Positions 1 to 10,060 of a stretch of 38,477 bases of DNA are shown here, one piece after another. The first letter of the stretch is position 1; every line of letters starts with the position of its first letter. The DNA is from CAZNPH01 sp964574985 (GTDB lineage Bacteria; Bacteroidota; Bacteroidia; Bacteroidales; SM23-62). The notes beneath the pieces are model-generated. The model worked only from the letters and a program-made list of their open reading frames with translations. It made no database searches and had not been told where the DNA came from. Location of the stretch: contig CAZNPH010000027.1 of NCBI GenBank assembly GCA_964574985.1, positions 1 to 38,477 on the forward strand. The letters run 5' to 3'. The position numbers were made by a program, and so were the translations under genes.

Positions 1-61
1 ATCTCCGTTGTAACTAATTATAAATCAACAAACAAAGGGATTTTGGAAAAATAGCTTTTTT

Positions 62-910
62 TTATAATGTTCTTACCGTTTGGTGCAGCCGCACGAGTTT
101 TTGCAACAGAAAAGCAGCCTGATCCAGGGGCAACATGCTTGGCCCGTCCGATTTTGCGGAAGACGGATCGGGATGAATTTCAAGGAACAGACCGTCTGCT
201 CCCGCGGCAACACCGGCTTTGGAAAGGGTTCCGATCAATTCGGGTTGCCCGCCGCTGACCCCTTCCGGCAAATTGGGACGTTGTAATGCATGTGTAACAT
301 CAAGGACGACAGGAAAGCCCATGCTTTTCATCTCCACCAGTCCCCTGAAATCCACAACCAGGTCCTGATAACCGAACATGGTCCCGCGATCGGTAAGCAT
401 GATCCTCCGGTTCCCAGACTGTTGAACTTTTCCTGCCGCAAATTTCATCATTCCGGGAGCCATAAACTGTCCTTTCTTGATGTTGATGCATTTTCCTGTT
501 TCAGCGGCAGCAACCAGAATATCCGTTTGCCTGCTCAGAAAAGCGGGGATCTGTAAAATCTCCACATACTCCGCAGCCATGGCTGCTTCCCCTGCGGAAT
601 GAATATCGGTTATAACCGGTATGTCAAAGATTTCCCCTGTTTTTCTTAAAATGGAAAGTGCCCTGGCATCTCCGATGCCGCTGAAAGAATCGGACCGGGA
701 ACGGTTGGCTTTCCGGTACGATGACTTGAAGATATAGGGAAGGTGCAGATCATCGGATATTTTCACCAGTTTTTCGGCGGTTCTCAAACAAACTTCTTCA
801 TTTTCCACCACGCACGGACCGGCAATCAGAAAGAAATTGCCTGATTCGGGATGTTTCAGTTTTTCCAGTTCAAAGGGCAACATATCGAAAGGTTTTTGTT
901 TTCGGATCAT
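62..910 (-). CDS. kdsA: 3-deoxy-8-phosphooctulonate synthase (KdsA)
   Basis: Condenses phosphoenolpyruvate with arabinose-5-phosphate to give Kdo-8-phosphate, the first committed step of Kdo synthesis for lipopolysaccharide, in the cytosol. The 282-residue length is normal. Visible family marks are IAGPCVVE near residues 29-36, the substrate loop KANRSRSDSF, DVTHA and LFLEIHPDP. Cys33 sits where metal-dependent (class II) enzymes carry the metal-ligand Cys; the metal-independent E. coli enzyme has Asn there, so I infer a metalloenzyme. The ATG lies one base after the rarA stop, so the two genes are probably co-transcribed with rarA first. It implies a Gram-negative envelope. I am confident of the family. 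Confidence 0.95.
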   Translation of the reverse strand: MIRKQKPFDMLPFELEKLKHPESGNFFLIAGPCVVENEEVCLRTAEKLVKISDDLHLPYIFKSSYRKANRSRSDSFSGIGDARALSILRKTGEIFDIPVITDIHSAGEAAMAAEYVEILQIPAFLSRQTDILVAAAETGKCINIKKGQFMAPGMMKFAAGKVQQSGNRRIMLTDRGTMFGYQDLVVDFRGLVEMKSMGFPVVLDVTHALQRPNLPEGVSGGQPELIGTLSKAGVAAGADGLFLEIHPDPSSAKSDGPSMLPLDQAAFLLQKLVRLHQTVRTL

Positions 911-911
911 T

Positions 912-2195
912 TTAGTAACCGTATCTTTTTCCCCACCAGGCCTTTAGTCTGTCACGAATTTCTTTTTCCCGCCGGTTGCTGCCGGGATCATATAATTTTC
1001 GTCCGGTAATTTTTTCAGGAAAATATTCTTCTTCAACGAAATTCCCGGGATGGTCATGTGCATATTGATAATCCTTTCCATATTTCAGGTTTTTCATCAA
1101 TTGTGTAGGAGCGTTCCTTAACCACAAAGGCACACCAAGGTCTCCTGTTTTCCTGACCAGATCCTGGGCCTGGTTAACGGCCATGTATGCAGAATTACTT
1201 TTCGGGCTGGTAGCCAGATAAATGGTGGTTTCTGACAAAACGATCCGCCCTTCGGGCATCCCGATGGCGTGAACGGACTGAAAACAGTTGTTGGCAAGCA
1301 GCAGGGCGTTGGGATTGGCCAGTCCGATGTCTTCCGCAGCCAAAATGATCAGCCTCCGGGCAATAAAAAGCGGGTCTTCGCCGCCCTCGACCATCCTGGC
1401 CAGCCAGTAGACCGCCGCATTGGGATCACTTCCCCTGACCGATTTGATGAAAGCGGAAATGATGTCGTAATGCTGTTCCCCGCCTTTGTCATACAGTGCC
1501 ATGTTTTTCTGTATCCTGCTCCGCACGATCTCATTATCAATCACCACGGGGGATTGATCCTCATAGGAATCACTCACTGCCAGCTCGATCACATTCAGCA
1601 GTTTCCTTGCATCTCCTCCGGAATATTGCAGCAGGGCGTCATCTTCTTTGATCTCAATATTCATTGTTTTCAGATACGGATCCTTGTTCAGGGCATTTTC
1701 CGTCAGCTTCAACAGGTCTTCCCTGTCAAACGGATCCATGGTATATACCTGGCAACGGGACAACAGAGGGGAAATCACTTCAAATGAAGGATTTTCCGTA
1801 GTGGCCCCGATCAGGGTGACGATCCCCTTTTCCACGGCTCCCAGAAGGGAATCCTGCTGGGATTTGCTGAACCTGTGTATTTCATCAATGAACAGAATGG
1901 GCGGAGGGCGGTCAAAGAACCTTTGTTTTTCTGCTTTCTGAATGGTTTCCCTGACATCCTTCACCCCCGAATTGATGGCGCTCAGACTGTAAAAAGGGCG
2001 ATCCAGTTCATTGGCAATAATCCGGGCAAGAGTTGTTTTCCCCACTCCGGGTGGCCCCCATAGAATGAAGGAGGAAAGGTTTCCTGAACCGATCATTTTT
2101 CGGATGACCTTTCCCTTGCCGACCAGATGGGTCTGACCGATAAAATCATCAAGACGGACAGGTCGCATCCTGTCTGCCAGTGGCTGATTGGGCAT
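912..2195 (-). CDS. rarA: replication-associated recombination protein A (RarA/MgsA)
   Basis: AAA+ ATPase of the clamp-loader class that acts at stalled replication forks. The N-terminus RPVRLDDFIGQTHL is the typical RarA/RuvB-like opening. Walker A GPPGVGKT is at residues 47-54, Walker B ILFIDEIHRF at about 100-109, and sensor-1 follows in LIGATTENPSF. The C-terminal half carries the tetramerisation-type region with GSDPNAAVYWLARM and the ending KYGKDYQYAHDHPGNFV that is characteristic of RarA. Length 427 residues is normal. It is followed after one base by kdsA and is divergent from the DUF6588-like gene. No irregularity is visible. Confidence 0.95.
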   Translation of the reverse strand: MPNQPLADRMRPVRLDDFIGQTHLVGKGKVIRKMIGSGNLSSFILWGPPGVGKTTLARIIANELDRPFYSLSAINSGVKDVRETIQKAEKQRFFDRPPPILFIDEIHRFSKSQQDSLLGAVEKGIVTLIGATTENPSFEVISPLLSRCQVYTMDPFDREDLLKLTENALNKDPYLKTMNIEIKEDDALLQYSGGDARKLLNVIELAVSDSYEDQSPVVIDNEIVRSRIQKNMALYDKGGEQHYDIISAFIKSVRGSDPNAAVYWLARMVEGGEDPLFIARRLIILAAEDIGLANPNALLLANNCFQSVHAIGMPEGRIVLSETTIYLATSPKSNSAYMAVNQAQDLVRKTGDLGVPLWLRNAPTQLMKNLKYGKDYQYAHDHPGNFVEEEYFPEKITGRKLYDPGSNRREKEIRDRLKAWWGKRYGY

Positions 2196-2327
2196 TCTGT
2201 ACTGATTTATCCGGAAATAAAATTATCAATTGCATTGAATATATCAACCTTTTTCCGGTTTTTTCGTACAATTACCGGATTTACCCAGAATATGCTATAT
2301 TCGTAATCATAAAACCCAAATGAATCC

Positions 2328-3437
2328 ATGATGAAAATACTGAACAGGAAAATTGCCCTGGGCATAACCGGAATTATGCTTGGTTCCATCGGTGCACATG
2401 CACAGATCAGGGACTTCGGAAGTTTCATGGCCGGAGGGGTCAGCGATGCACAATCCCTTATGGAAGCATACATATCACCTTACGCCAATGCCTTTGGTGC
2501 CAGTCTGAACGGTGGCTGGTACAACACGGCCAGGGTGCACAAACCGGGCGGTTTTGACCTGACATTTTCCGCAAACCTCAGTTTCGTCCCCACCGGGGAC
2601 AAAACCTACGATCTGTCGGAACTCGGACTGAGTCAGGATGCCTCATTCGACCCTGCGAACAGCATTGCCCAGACAGTGGCCGGATCCAGGGATGAGGGAC
2701 CTGCCCTGAGTTATTCCCGGGAATACGGAGGCAATGATTATACGGTTGCTTCCTTCAATACACCGGCAGGTACGGGACTGGGTTTTGTGGGGGCACCGAC
2801 CCTTCAGCTCGGACTCGGTCTGGTCAAGGAAACCGAGATCATCGGCCGGTATATGCCCACGCTCACCTTTGGGAAGGACAAATCCAGCTCACTCGGATTG
2901 TGGGGGATCGGGATCAAACACAGCATCAAACAATGGATCCCCGCCCTGAAGCGGATCCCGGTATTTCACCTCTCCGCGATGGGCGGTTATACCCAAATGA
3001 ATTTCGGAACCGATATGAACATCGTGCCTGAAATGATCGGGGCCATTGACCAGACCACGGGCGCCGTAAGCTTTGAGGAACAGTCCTTTGAGCTTGCCAT
3101 GAAAAGCTTCAATGCCAACATTCTGGTTTCAGCCAATCTTCCCGTGGTTTGTTTCTATGGTGGAGTCGGACTGAGCAGTACGAAGACCACCCTTGACCTG
3201 ACGGGATATTACCCTGTGCCCACTGTTGATCCCGGCACCCTCGAGGGGGTGGTGACCGATGAGAGTGCCGTGCAGGATCCTTTTGACCTGGAGATCACCA
3301 ACAAGAACGGAACAACCACCAGCCCGAGGCTCAATGCAGGGATCCGTTTCAAGTTTGCTGTGATCACCCTGCACTTCGATTATACATACGCCAGTTATTC
3401 GGTGGCTTCGGCCGGACTCGGGATCAGTTTCCGGTAA
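2328..3437 (+). CDS. DUF6588-like exported protein, probable outer-membrane beta-barrel
   Basis: 369 residues with a clear signal peptide (hydrophobic stretch at about residues 8-24, likely cut after AHA near residue 26). The mature start is Gly/Asn rich, with the phrases NGGWYNTARVHKPGGFDLTF and SPYANAFGASL. These resemble the DUF6588 family of Bacteroidota, whose function is unknown. Alternating hydrophobic/polar strands and a C-terminus ending in an aromatic-basic pair (SFR) fit an outer-membrane barrel. I infer localisation from this pattern only. A second ATG three bases in could equally be the start. A -7-like TATATTCG at 2296-2303 lies 24 bases upstream, without a good -33 partner. Family assignment is from memory of its sequence pattern. 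Confidence 0.72.
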   Translation: MMKILNRKIALGITGIMLGSIGAHAQIRDFGSFMAGGVSDAQSLMEAYISPYANAFGASLNGGWYNTARVHKPGGFDLTFSANLSFVPTGDKTYDLSELGLSQDASFDPANSIAQTVAGSRDEGPALSYSREYGGNDYTVASFNTPAGTGLGFVGAPTLQLGLGLVKETEIIGRYMPTLTFGKDKSSSLGLWGIGIKHSIKQWIPALKRIPVFHLSAMGGYTQMNFGTDMNIVPEMIGAIDQTTGAVSFEEQSFELAMKSFNANILVSANLPVVCFYGGVGLSSTKTTLDLTGYYPVPTVDPGTLEGVVTDESAVQDPFDLEITNKNGTTTSPRLNAGIRFKFAVITLHFDYTYASYSVASAGLGISFR

Positions 3438-3531
3438 TAAAGGGGATTCTCGTACAACGTTTTCTGTTTGCTTTTCGTTTCATTATTTGAAAGGATTCAT
3501 TTTTGGCTCACTGCCATGAGAATATGAATAT

Positions 3532-5757
3532 ATGAACATGGATCCGTTCAAACAGGAACTGAAGGATGATCGCCGCACGGTTTCTTTATACAGGAGCATA
3601 CTCAGAAGTGCAAAACAGAATCTGGACACCCGGGAAGTCAGATTGCTGAGAAGAGCCCTGAATATGGCTCTGGATGCATGCAGCCGGGGCAGTCTGAAAC
3701 TGGGGGAACTTTCCATATATCATGCACTGGGCGTGGCCCTGATCGTTACCCGGGAGATCGGACTCGGACTGAATTCCATCATCGGCTCCCTGCTTTTTGA
3801 TTTTGTTGAAGACAGGAAGATCGATCCTGCGGACATCCGTGAAATTTTCGGGGAAAAAGTTGAGAGGCTGGTAAACGGACTCACAAAAATCTCCGGAATC
3901 GACACCAACAAGTCTGTCCGGCACGCCGAAGAACTTAGGAATCTCTTACTGACCATATCAAGCGATATCCGGGTTATCCTGGTGAAACTGGCGGACCGAC
4001 TGTATATCCTCCGGAACCTGCCCGGGGCTGAGCCGGACGAAAGGATCAGGATCACTTCGGAAACCTCCTTTCTGTATGCACCCCTGGCACACCGGCTGGG
4101 CCTTTACGCCATGAAGTCGGAAATGGAAGATCTGGTCATGAAATATAACCGGCCTGACAATTACCGGTATGTGGTAAAAAGGCTCCGGGAAACCAAGGCC
4201 AGCAGAGACCGTTTCTCACGGGATTTTATCCGTCCGGTCAGGGAAAAACTTGAGGGGGCCAAACTCCGGTTTGACATCAAGAGCCGCACAAAGTCTGTTT
4301 ACTCCATCTGGTCCAAGATGGAGAGCCAGCAGATCGGTTTCGATGAAGTATATGACCTGTTTGCCATCCGGATCATATTGCACTGTCCGCCTGAAAAAGA
4401 AAAGGAGGTATGCTGGAGGGCCTATTCACTGGTGACCGATATTTACCAGCCCAATCCGAACCGCTTGCGCGACTGGATATCTGTCCCCAAATCCAATGGT
4501 TATGAATCCCTGCATACCACGGTGGTTGTACCGGGAGGAAAGTGGGTGGAAATACAGATCAGGACAGACAGAATGAATGAAATCGCGGAAAAGGGTCTGG
4601 CCGCCCACTGGAAGTACAAAGAAGGAAAGCCCAGCGGTGACCTGGACATATGGATCCGTAAGGTGCGGGATATCCTTCAGCAACCGGAATCCAACGCGGT
4701 CGATTTCATTGACAACTTCAAACTGAGTCTGTATAACAAAGAAATCTTCGTATTTACACCCAAAGGAGACCTTAAAAAATTGCCCAACGGTGCAACCGTA
4801 CTTGATTTTGCCTTTGATATCCATACCGGTATCGGAGCAAAATGCACAGGTGCACGGGTAAACGGGAAAAACGTGCCCATCAGGCACCGGCTCCAGAACG
4901 GGGACCGGGTGGAGGTCATCACGGCAAAAAATCAAAAACCCAGGCGTGACTGGCTCAATTTTGTGGTCACATCCAGGGGCAAGTCAAAGATCAGGCAGGC
5001 ATTACGGGAATTCAGGCTTATCGAGGCCGGGCGTGGGAAAGAGATCCTGAAAAGACGATTCAAGAACTGGAAGATCGGTTTCAATGAACACGACATGAAC
5101 GAAATTGCCGAACATTTTAACCTGAAAATGGCCACGGACCTTTATTACCATGTGGCCACAGAAAAAATCGATGTTCTGCAGATCAAGGAGTTCATTGCCG
5201 GCAAGGAAAAACAGACCAGAGAACAAAAACCCGCCGGGATCGAGGAGGACAACATCAACAGGATCCTTTCCGCGAAAACCGGTAAGGCCGGCGATATCCT
5301 GGTGATCGACAACAAACTACTGAACGTTGATTACAAAATGGCCAGGTGCTGCAATCCCATCTATGGTGATGATATTTTCGGTTTTGTAACCGTCGGGTCA
5401 GGGATCACCATTCACAGGGTATCCTGCCCGAATGCCTCCCAGCTCATTTCAAAGTATGGATACAGGGTGGTAAGGGCAAAATGGTCAGATTCCGGTGCCG
5501 ATATTTATTTTCCGGCTACATTGCATATCACGGGTGTCGATGAAATGAGCATCGTGAGCGAAATCTCCGATGTGGTCTCCAGGGACATGAATTCCAACCT
5601 GCGATCCATTGACATTGACTCCCAGGACGGGATGTTCGAAGGCAATTTCACCCTTTTCGTTCGGGACACCAAACACCTGAAGTCCCTGATTCAGAGAATT
5701 TCCAGGATCAAAGGGATAAGCGATGTAAAAAGGCTGGACTCGTCCCGGAAAATGTAA
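3532..5757 (+). CDS. relA: RelA/SpoT-family (p)ppGpp synthetase with degenerate hydrolase site
   Basis: Makes (p)ppGpp from ATP and GTP/GDP in the stringent response. Order: HD-hydrolase region (about 40-190), synthetase (about 240-365), TGS (about 404-465), Cys-rich RCCNPIYGD region, and ACT (about 668-741). Length 741 is normal for a long RSH. The synthetase looks intact: YSIWSKM, D275 in DLFAIR, E340 in VEIQIRT. The hydrolase does not: the HD motif reads F89-D90 (LLFDFVED), and the usual ADRLHN reads ADRLYI, losing the conserved Asn. The synthetase motif is RLRD, nearer the RxKD of bifunctional Rel proteins than the ExDD of proteobacterial RelA. I infer a synthetase-only enzyme, so a SpoT-type paralogue should exist elsewhere in the genome. 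Confidence 0.92.
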   Translation: MNMDPFKQELKDDRRTVSLYRSILRSAKQNLDTREVRLLRRALNMALDACSRGSLKLGELSIYHALGVALIVTREIGLGLNSIIGSLLFDFVEDRKIDPADIREIFGEKVERLVNGLTKISGIDTNKSVRHAEELRNLLLTISSDIRVILVKLADRLYILRNLPGAEPDERIRITSETSFLYAPLAHRLGLYAMKSEMEDLVMKYNRPDNYRYVVKRLRETKASRDRFSRDFIRPVREKLEGAKLRFDIKSRTKSVYSIWSKMESQQIGFDEVYDLFAIRIILHCPPEKEKEVCWRAYSLVTDIYQPNPNRLRDWISVPKSNGYESLHTTVVVPGGKWVEIQIRTDRMNEIAEKGLAAHWKYKEGKPSGDLDIWIRKVRDILQQPESNAVDFIDNFKLSLYNKEIFVFTPKGDLKKLPNGATVLDFAFDIHTGIGAKCTGARVNGKNVPIRHRLQNGDRVEVITAKNQKPRRDWLNFVVTSRGKSKIRQALREFRLIEAGRGKEILKRRFKNWKIGFNEHDMNEIAEHFNLKMATDLYYHVATEKIDVLQIKEFIAGKEKQTREQKPAGIEEDNINRILSAKTGKAGDILVIDNKLLNVDYKMARCCNPIYGDDIFGFVTVGSGITIHRVSCPNASQLISKYGYRVVRAKWSDSGADIYFPATLHITGVDEMSIVSEISDVVSRDMNSNLRSIDIDSQDGMFEGNFTLFVRDTKHLKSLIQRISRIKGISDVKRLDSSRKM

Positions 5758-5775
5758 TCCGGCCCCGGCAAAGCA

Positions 5776-8721
5776 TCATTCCCGGTATCTCGGATCGTCA
5801 CGTACCGGGAGTCTGGCCATTTTTTCCACAACCAGGCCGGGGAAACCGTATTCCTCATCGATCCTGCCCAGCAGCAGATAGATCCCATACCCCTTAAAAG
5901 GATAATTCCTGAGCGAAGCGGGAAAATGAACGGTATCGAAAAAATCACCCCATGCATCCAGAAAAGTGCCGAAATGCATCCATTCATGTTGAATGGTCTT
6001 TACATTCTTGATACAAACCAGGTTGCCGGTCATCCTGACACGTTTCCCTTTGTACCGGATCATTTCGCGGACTTTGATCTCGCCGCGGAAAGAAGTTTTC
6101 AGGAGATCAAAAGGAGAAAGGGTGACAGGAAATCCCAGAAATTCAATTTCATCATAGGCATGTTCGATCCGGCCCTGTTTCAGTTCCGGCAATACAAATT
6201 TCCTGCCGGCGACAGGAAATAAATCTCCGGTCAGATGATCCCCCGCATTTTCCCCGGACATCATATGAACCTCCCAGAGCAGTGTCTTTTTGCTTTTGCC
6301 GGTAAACCGGAAGGCCCCGGTCCTGATCAGGATGATGACCTGCTCGAGTCCGGCCGGTACCCGCCTGACAAAATTTTCCAGCGACCTGAATTCCCCGTTC
6401 CGTTCCCGTTCACCTGGAATGGCATTGCCAATCCGGCTTTCGAGTCCGTTTACATGCACGAAACCGAGATAAATGTCCCGGCCGCGTATACCGGTCATAT
6501 AGTCGCTTTTATTCACACAGGGCAGGTGAATGACAGCGCCCTGTTTGCGCACTTCGTTAATATATACCCATGTACGGTAAAAACCTCCGAAGTTGTTAAT
6601 GACCGCCACCATGAATTCAAGGGGATAATGCGCCTTCAGAAAAAGACTCTGAAAACTTTCAACGGCATAGGAAGCAGAATGCGCTTTGGAGAAAGAATAA
6701 CCGGAAAAGGATTCGATCTGCCGCCATACCTCTTTGATGATTTCTTCCGGGTATCCGCGCTCCCTGCAGTTGCTGAAAAATTTGCCGGCAATCCGTTCAA
6801 GTTCGGAACCGGACCGGAATTTTCCGCTCATTGCCCGGCGCAGCACATCGGCATCTGCCAGGTCAAGCCCCGCAAAGTGGTGACATATCCTGATCACGTC
6901 TTCCTGATAAACCATGACGCCATAGGTTTCTCCCAATTGTTCCTTCATAACCGGATGAATGTATTCAAAACCACCGGGATTATGGAAGCGCCGGATGTAT
7001 TCACGCATCATGCCCGATCTTGCCACGCCGGGGCGAATGATGGAGCTGGCTGCCACCAGGTCCGGGTAATGACTGCAATGCAATTTTCTGAGCAAACCCC
7101 GCATGGCCGGACTTTCAATATAAAAACAGCCGGTGGTTGATGCATTCCGTAACTGCCGGAGTGTATCCGGGTCCTGTTTGAATTTATGAATATCATGTAT
7201 ATCCACCCGGTGTCCCTTGTTCTTCAGGACAATATCCACACTTTCCCTGATGTGGCCTATGCCCCGCTGACTCAGAATATCCAGTTTTTCAAAACCGATG
7301 CTTTCGGCAACATACATATCCCACTGGGTGGTGGGGAAACCCCTGGGCGGCATATCAAGTGCGGTATAGGCCGTAACGGGTTCTTCGGAGATCAATACAC
7401 CGCCGGCATGAATGCTTCTTCCATTGGGAAAATCCATGATCCTGTGTCCTGTCCGGAATATTTGTCCGGTGATCCGGTCAAGGTTCGCCCGGTCGCCGGG
7501 GGTTCGCACAAGCACGTCGACCTCTTCTTTGGGCAGACCATACACTTTTCCCAACTCGCGGAAAATGGAACGGTCCCTGAAGGTGGTGATCGTTCCGAGT
7601 AATGCAGTATGCTTTGTCCCGTACCTCCTGAAAATATACCCGATTACTTCATCACGCTCTTTCCAGGAATAGTCGATATCAAAATCAGGTGGAGTGGTTC
7701 GCCTGGGATTGATGAACCTTTCAAAATACAGATTCAGTTCGATCGGATCCACATCGGTTATTTTCAGGCAATAGGCCACCACTGAATTGGCACCGCTTCC
7801 CCGTCCCACATGATAGAAACCCCGGTTCAGGGAATAACGGATGATATCCCATGCGATCAGAAAATATGAACAAAAACCCAGTTTGTCAATAATCTCAAGC
7901 TCATGCCTGACACGCCGTTCAGCTTCTGTATTGTGTTTTCCGTACCGGTAGGTGAGTCCGTCCAGCGCCAGTTTTTCCAGCAGCATTTTATCGTCATACC
8001 GGCTTCCGGTAAAGGTTTTTTTGTTTTTCGGTTCTTCAAAATCAAAGCCGATGCTGCATTCATCAGCCATTTTTTCGGTATTGTCAATGATTTCCGGATA
8101 CTGCCCGAAAATCTTCCTGAGTTCTCCGGGGGTTTTCATGATCTCGTCCTCCCCGGCCAGGTCCCCCGGCTCCAACCGGCTAAGAAGTACATTGCGGTCA
8201 ATGGCCCTGAGATGCCGGTGAACCATCCGTTCCTCCTTCCCGGCAAAAGTGACCGGGTGCAATATCACGGTTCTTGAAAAAACATTTTTGTTTCCCGGAG
8301 AGACCAGGCGGTGAACCTGCCCGGGACCGATGCCTGTGAACTCATTGTCAAGAAGCCGGCTGCTGTTTTTTGTCCCGAAAGGATAAACGGTGTATGCATG
8401 ATCAAAAGGCGGTGCATTGTCCGGCAACGGCGTTTTGTTTCTTTTGCTGGCAGAAAGAAATTCGTTCAGTTCCCTGAATCCTTTATTGTTCAATGCAATA
8501 CAGGTATATAAATGTTTTCCGTTCTCACAAAAATCAATCCCTGCAACCGGCCTGATGTCTTTTTGCCGGCAGGAACGCACAAAGTCCATGACGCCCGTGG
8601 TGTTGTTGATATCGGTCAGTGCAAGCGTGCCAACGCCTTTTTTAACGGCTTCCCCGGTGAGCTTCTCAATGGACATGGTGCCATAGCGCAAACTGTAATA
8701 TGAATGTGCGTTTTGATACAT
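5776..8721 (-). CDS. dnaE: DNA polymerase III alpha subunit, DnaE (error-prone cassette type)
   Basis: C-family polymerase of 981 residues, shorter than replicative DnaE (about 1,160). It starts directly in the PHP domain (NAHSYYSL). The palm has the catalytic pair D346/D348 in PDFDID and a third Asp, D481, in KLDILSQRG. An OB-fold-like segment lies near the C-terminus (about 890-950), and the C-terminal tau-binding extension appears to be missing. The PHP metal site is degenerate: the first His motif reads QNAHS and the usual TDHGN reads TDINN, so proofreading from PHP is unlikely. It follows dinB by 27 bases on the same strand. With dinB and the LexA-like gene this fits an inducible translesion-synthesis set; the main replicative DnaE is probably encoded elsewhere. 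Confidence 0.9.
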   Translation of the reverse strand: MYQNAHSYYSLRYGTMSIEKLTGEAVKKGVGTLALTDINNTTGVMDFVRSCRQKDIRPVAGIDFCENGKHLYTCIALNNKGFRELNEFLSASKRNKTPLPDNAPPFDHAYTVYPFGTKNSSRLLDNEFTGIGPGQVHRLVSPGNKNVFSRTVILHPVTFAGKEERMVHRHLRAIDRNVLLSRLEPGDLAGEDEIMKTPGELRKIFGQYPEIIDNTEKMADECSIGFDFEEPKNKKTFTGSRYDDKMLLEKLALDGLTYRYGKHNTEAERRVRHELEIIDKLGFCSYFLIAWDIIRYSLNRGFYHVGRGSGANSVVAYCLKITDVDPIELNLYFERFINPRRTTPPDFDIDYSWKERDEVIGYIFRRYGTKHTALLGTITTFRDRSIFRELGKVYGLPKEEVDVLVRTPGDRANLDRITGQIFRTGHRIMDFPNGRSIHAGGVLISEEPVTAYTALDMPPRGFPTTQWDMYVAESIGFEKLDILSQRGIGHIRESVDIVLKNKGHRVDIHDIHKFKQDPDTLRQLRNASTTGCFYIESPAMRGLLRKLHCSHYPDLVAASSIIRPGVARSGMMREYIRRFHNPGGFEYIHPVMKEQLGETYGVMVYQEDVIRICHHFAGLDLADADVLRRAMSGKFRSGSELERIAGKFFSNCRERGYPEEIIKEVWRQIESFSGYSFSKAHSASYAVESFQSLFLKAHYPLEFMVAVINNFGGFYRTWVYINEVRKQGAVIHLPCVNKSDYMTGIRGRDIYLGFVHVNGLESRIGNAIPGERERNGEFRSLENFVRRVPAGLEQVIILIRTGAFRFTGKSKKTLLWEVHMMSGENAGDHLTGDLFPVAGRKFVLPELKQGRIEHAYDEIEFLGFPVTLSPFDLLKTSFRGEIKVREMIRYKGKRVRMTGNLVCIKNVKTIQHEWMHFGTFLDAWGDFFDTVHFPASLRNYPFKGYGIYLLLGRIDEEYGFPGLVVEKMARLPVRDDPRYRE

Positions 8722-8748
8722 ACTGCAATACCAGTGTTCCCGGGGAAT

Positions 8749-10038
8749 TTATCTTTTCAGCCCCTGATAATATTCGAACTTTCCGACCCGCCATTGCCTT
8801 TTGCTGCTGCTAAGGCCTTCCTCCGTTTTCTGTTTTTCAGCAGGAACCTCATCATCCGGATCCCTTGCATCCCGGCAAATGCCAACACCGGGGGTACTTG
8901 TTGCCCGGCGGACGGATTTTCTTCCGTACCGGTCCCTGAGCTTGTCGATGGCAAGATAAAATCCTGCCATCTCAGGTGTGTCCTCAAACATGTTCAACTG
9001 CCGGACACCCTGTATCAGGGAACCGAACCTTACACCAATGAGCCGGATCAACATCCGCCTCCGGTAAAGCCTGTCAAACAGTTCCTTCGCAACCGGAATG
9101 AGCACGTGGTCAAAAGCGGTATAGGGGATACGCTTCTGCAGGGTATGGGTATCATAATTGGAGTATCGTATTTTTACCGTTACACAGGAGGTCAGTTTCT
9201 GATTCTTCCTGAGCTGGCAGGCCAGCTTTTCGATCATGGAGATCAGAACTTCTTTCATCCCGGACACATCAATGCTGTCCCTGTCAAAGGTCCTTTCCGT
9301 ACTGAATGATTTTCTTTGTGAACAGGGAGATACCGGGGCGGGATCAATTCCGTTCGCCTTTTTCCAGATATCAATGCCATTCCTGCCCAGCACTTTTTCA
9401 ATCATTTCCACGGGAATCTCCCGCAGGGTTCCTATGGTCCCGATGCCCATGGAGCGCAGAAGACAGAATGTCTTCCTGCCGATCATGGGGATCTTGCGGA
9501 CGGACAGGGGAGAAAGAAAAGGAATGACATATTGTTTCTCCACCTGCAGTTCTCCTCCGGGTTTGGCTTCACCGGTTGCGATCCTGGATACGGTCTTGTT
9601 CACCGACAGGCCAAAGGAAACGGGCAGGCCCGTATGCCTGATGATGTTCTTCCTGAGTGCGGATGTCCACCGGAAACAACCGAAAAATCTGTCCATGCCC
9701 GTAATGTCTATATAGTGTTCATCAATCGAGGCCTTTTCGTATACGGGTGCCTGTTCCGCAATGACCCCGGTAACCATATCAGAATACCGGCTGTACAATT
9801 CAATATCTCCCCTGATGACCACGGCATCTTCGCACAAAGACCTGGCCAGCTTCATGGGCATTGCGGAACGGACCCCTGATTTTCTCGCTTCATAGCTGCA
9901 GGAAGCCACCACACCCCGGTCAGAGCCCCCCCCGATAATGACCGGTTTGCCTGCCAGATCAGCATTGCGCAATCTTTCAACCGACACAAAAAACGTATCC
10001 ATATCCAGGTGTACTATGCTTTTATTTCCCGTGTCCAT
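8749..10038 (-). CDS. dinB: Y-family DNA polymerase IV (DinB)
   Basis: Translesion DNA polymerase of 429 residues. The palm carries HLDMDTFF with catalytic D12 and the likely steric-gate F17, and SIDE with D106/E107. Helix-hairpin-helix and little-finger regions follow. QLNMF near residue 330 resembles the beta-clamp-binding pentapeptide. The last roughly 50 residues are basic and Ser/Lys rich, without a recognisable domain. The start codon lies 143 bases from the divergent LexA-like gene, and dnaE follows 27 bases after the stop. Expression is probably controlled from the shared intergenic operator region. I infer that it works with the adjacent DnaE, in a role like ImuB/DnaE2 of other phyla, though it has the intact catalytic residues that ImuB lacks. 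Confidence 0.93.
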   Translation of the reverse strand: MDTGNKSIVHLDMDTFFVSVERLRNADLAGKPVIIGGGSDRGVVASCSYEARKSGVRSAMPMKLARSLCEDAVVIRGDIELYSRYSDMVTGVIAEQAPVYEKASIDEHYIDITGMDRFFGCFRWTSALRKNIIRHTGLPVSFGLSVNKTVSRIATGEAKPGGELQVEKQYVIPFLSPLSVRKIPMIGRKTFCLLRSMGIGTIGTLREIPVEMIEKVLGRNGIDIWKKANGIDPAPVSPCSQRKSFSTERTFDRDSIDVSGMKEVLISMIEKLACQLRKNQKLTSCVTVKIRYSNYDTHTLQKRIPYTAFDHVLIPVAKELFDRLYRRRMLIRLIGVRFGSLIQGVRQLNMFEDTPEMAGFYLAIDKLRDRYGRKSVRRATSTPGVGICRDARDPDDEVPAEKQKTEEGLSSSKRQWRVGKFEYYQGLKR

Positions 10039-10060
10039 GAATTATTTTTTACTGAAAATA

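Noticed and set aside
3532..5757. Calling the RSH protein bifunctional (SpoT/Rel)
   Set aside because: The HD histidine and the conserved Asn of the hydrolase site are replaced, so only synthesis is supported.
6235..7140. Plus-strand open frame of 301 codons
   Set aside because: It is antisense to the dnaE core and its translation has no domain-like pattern.
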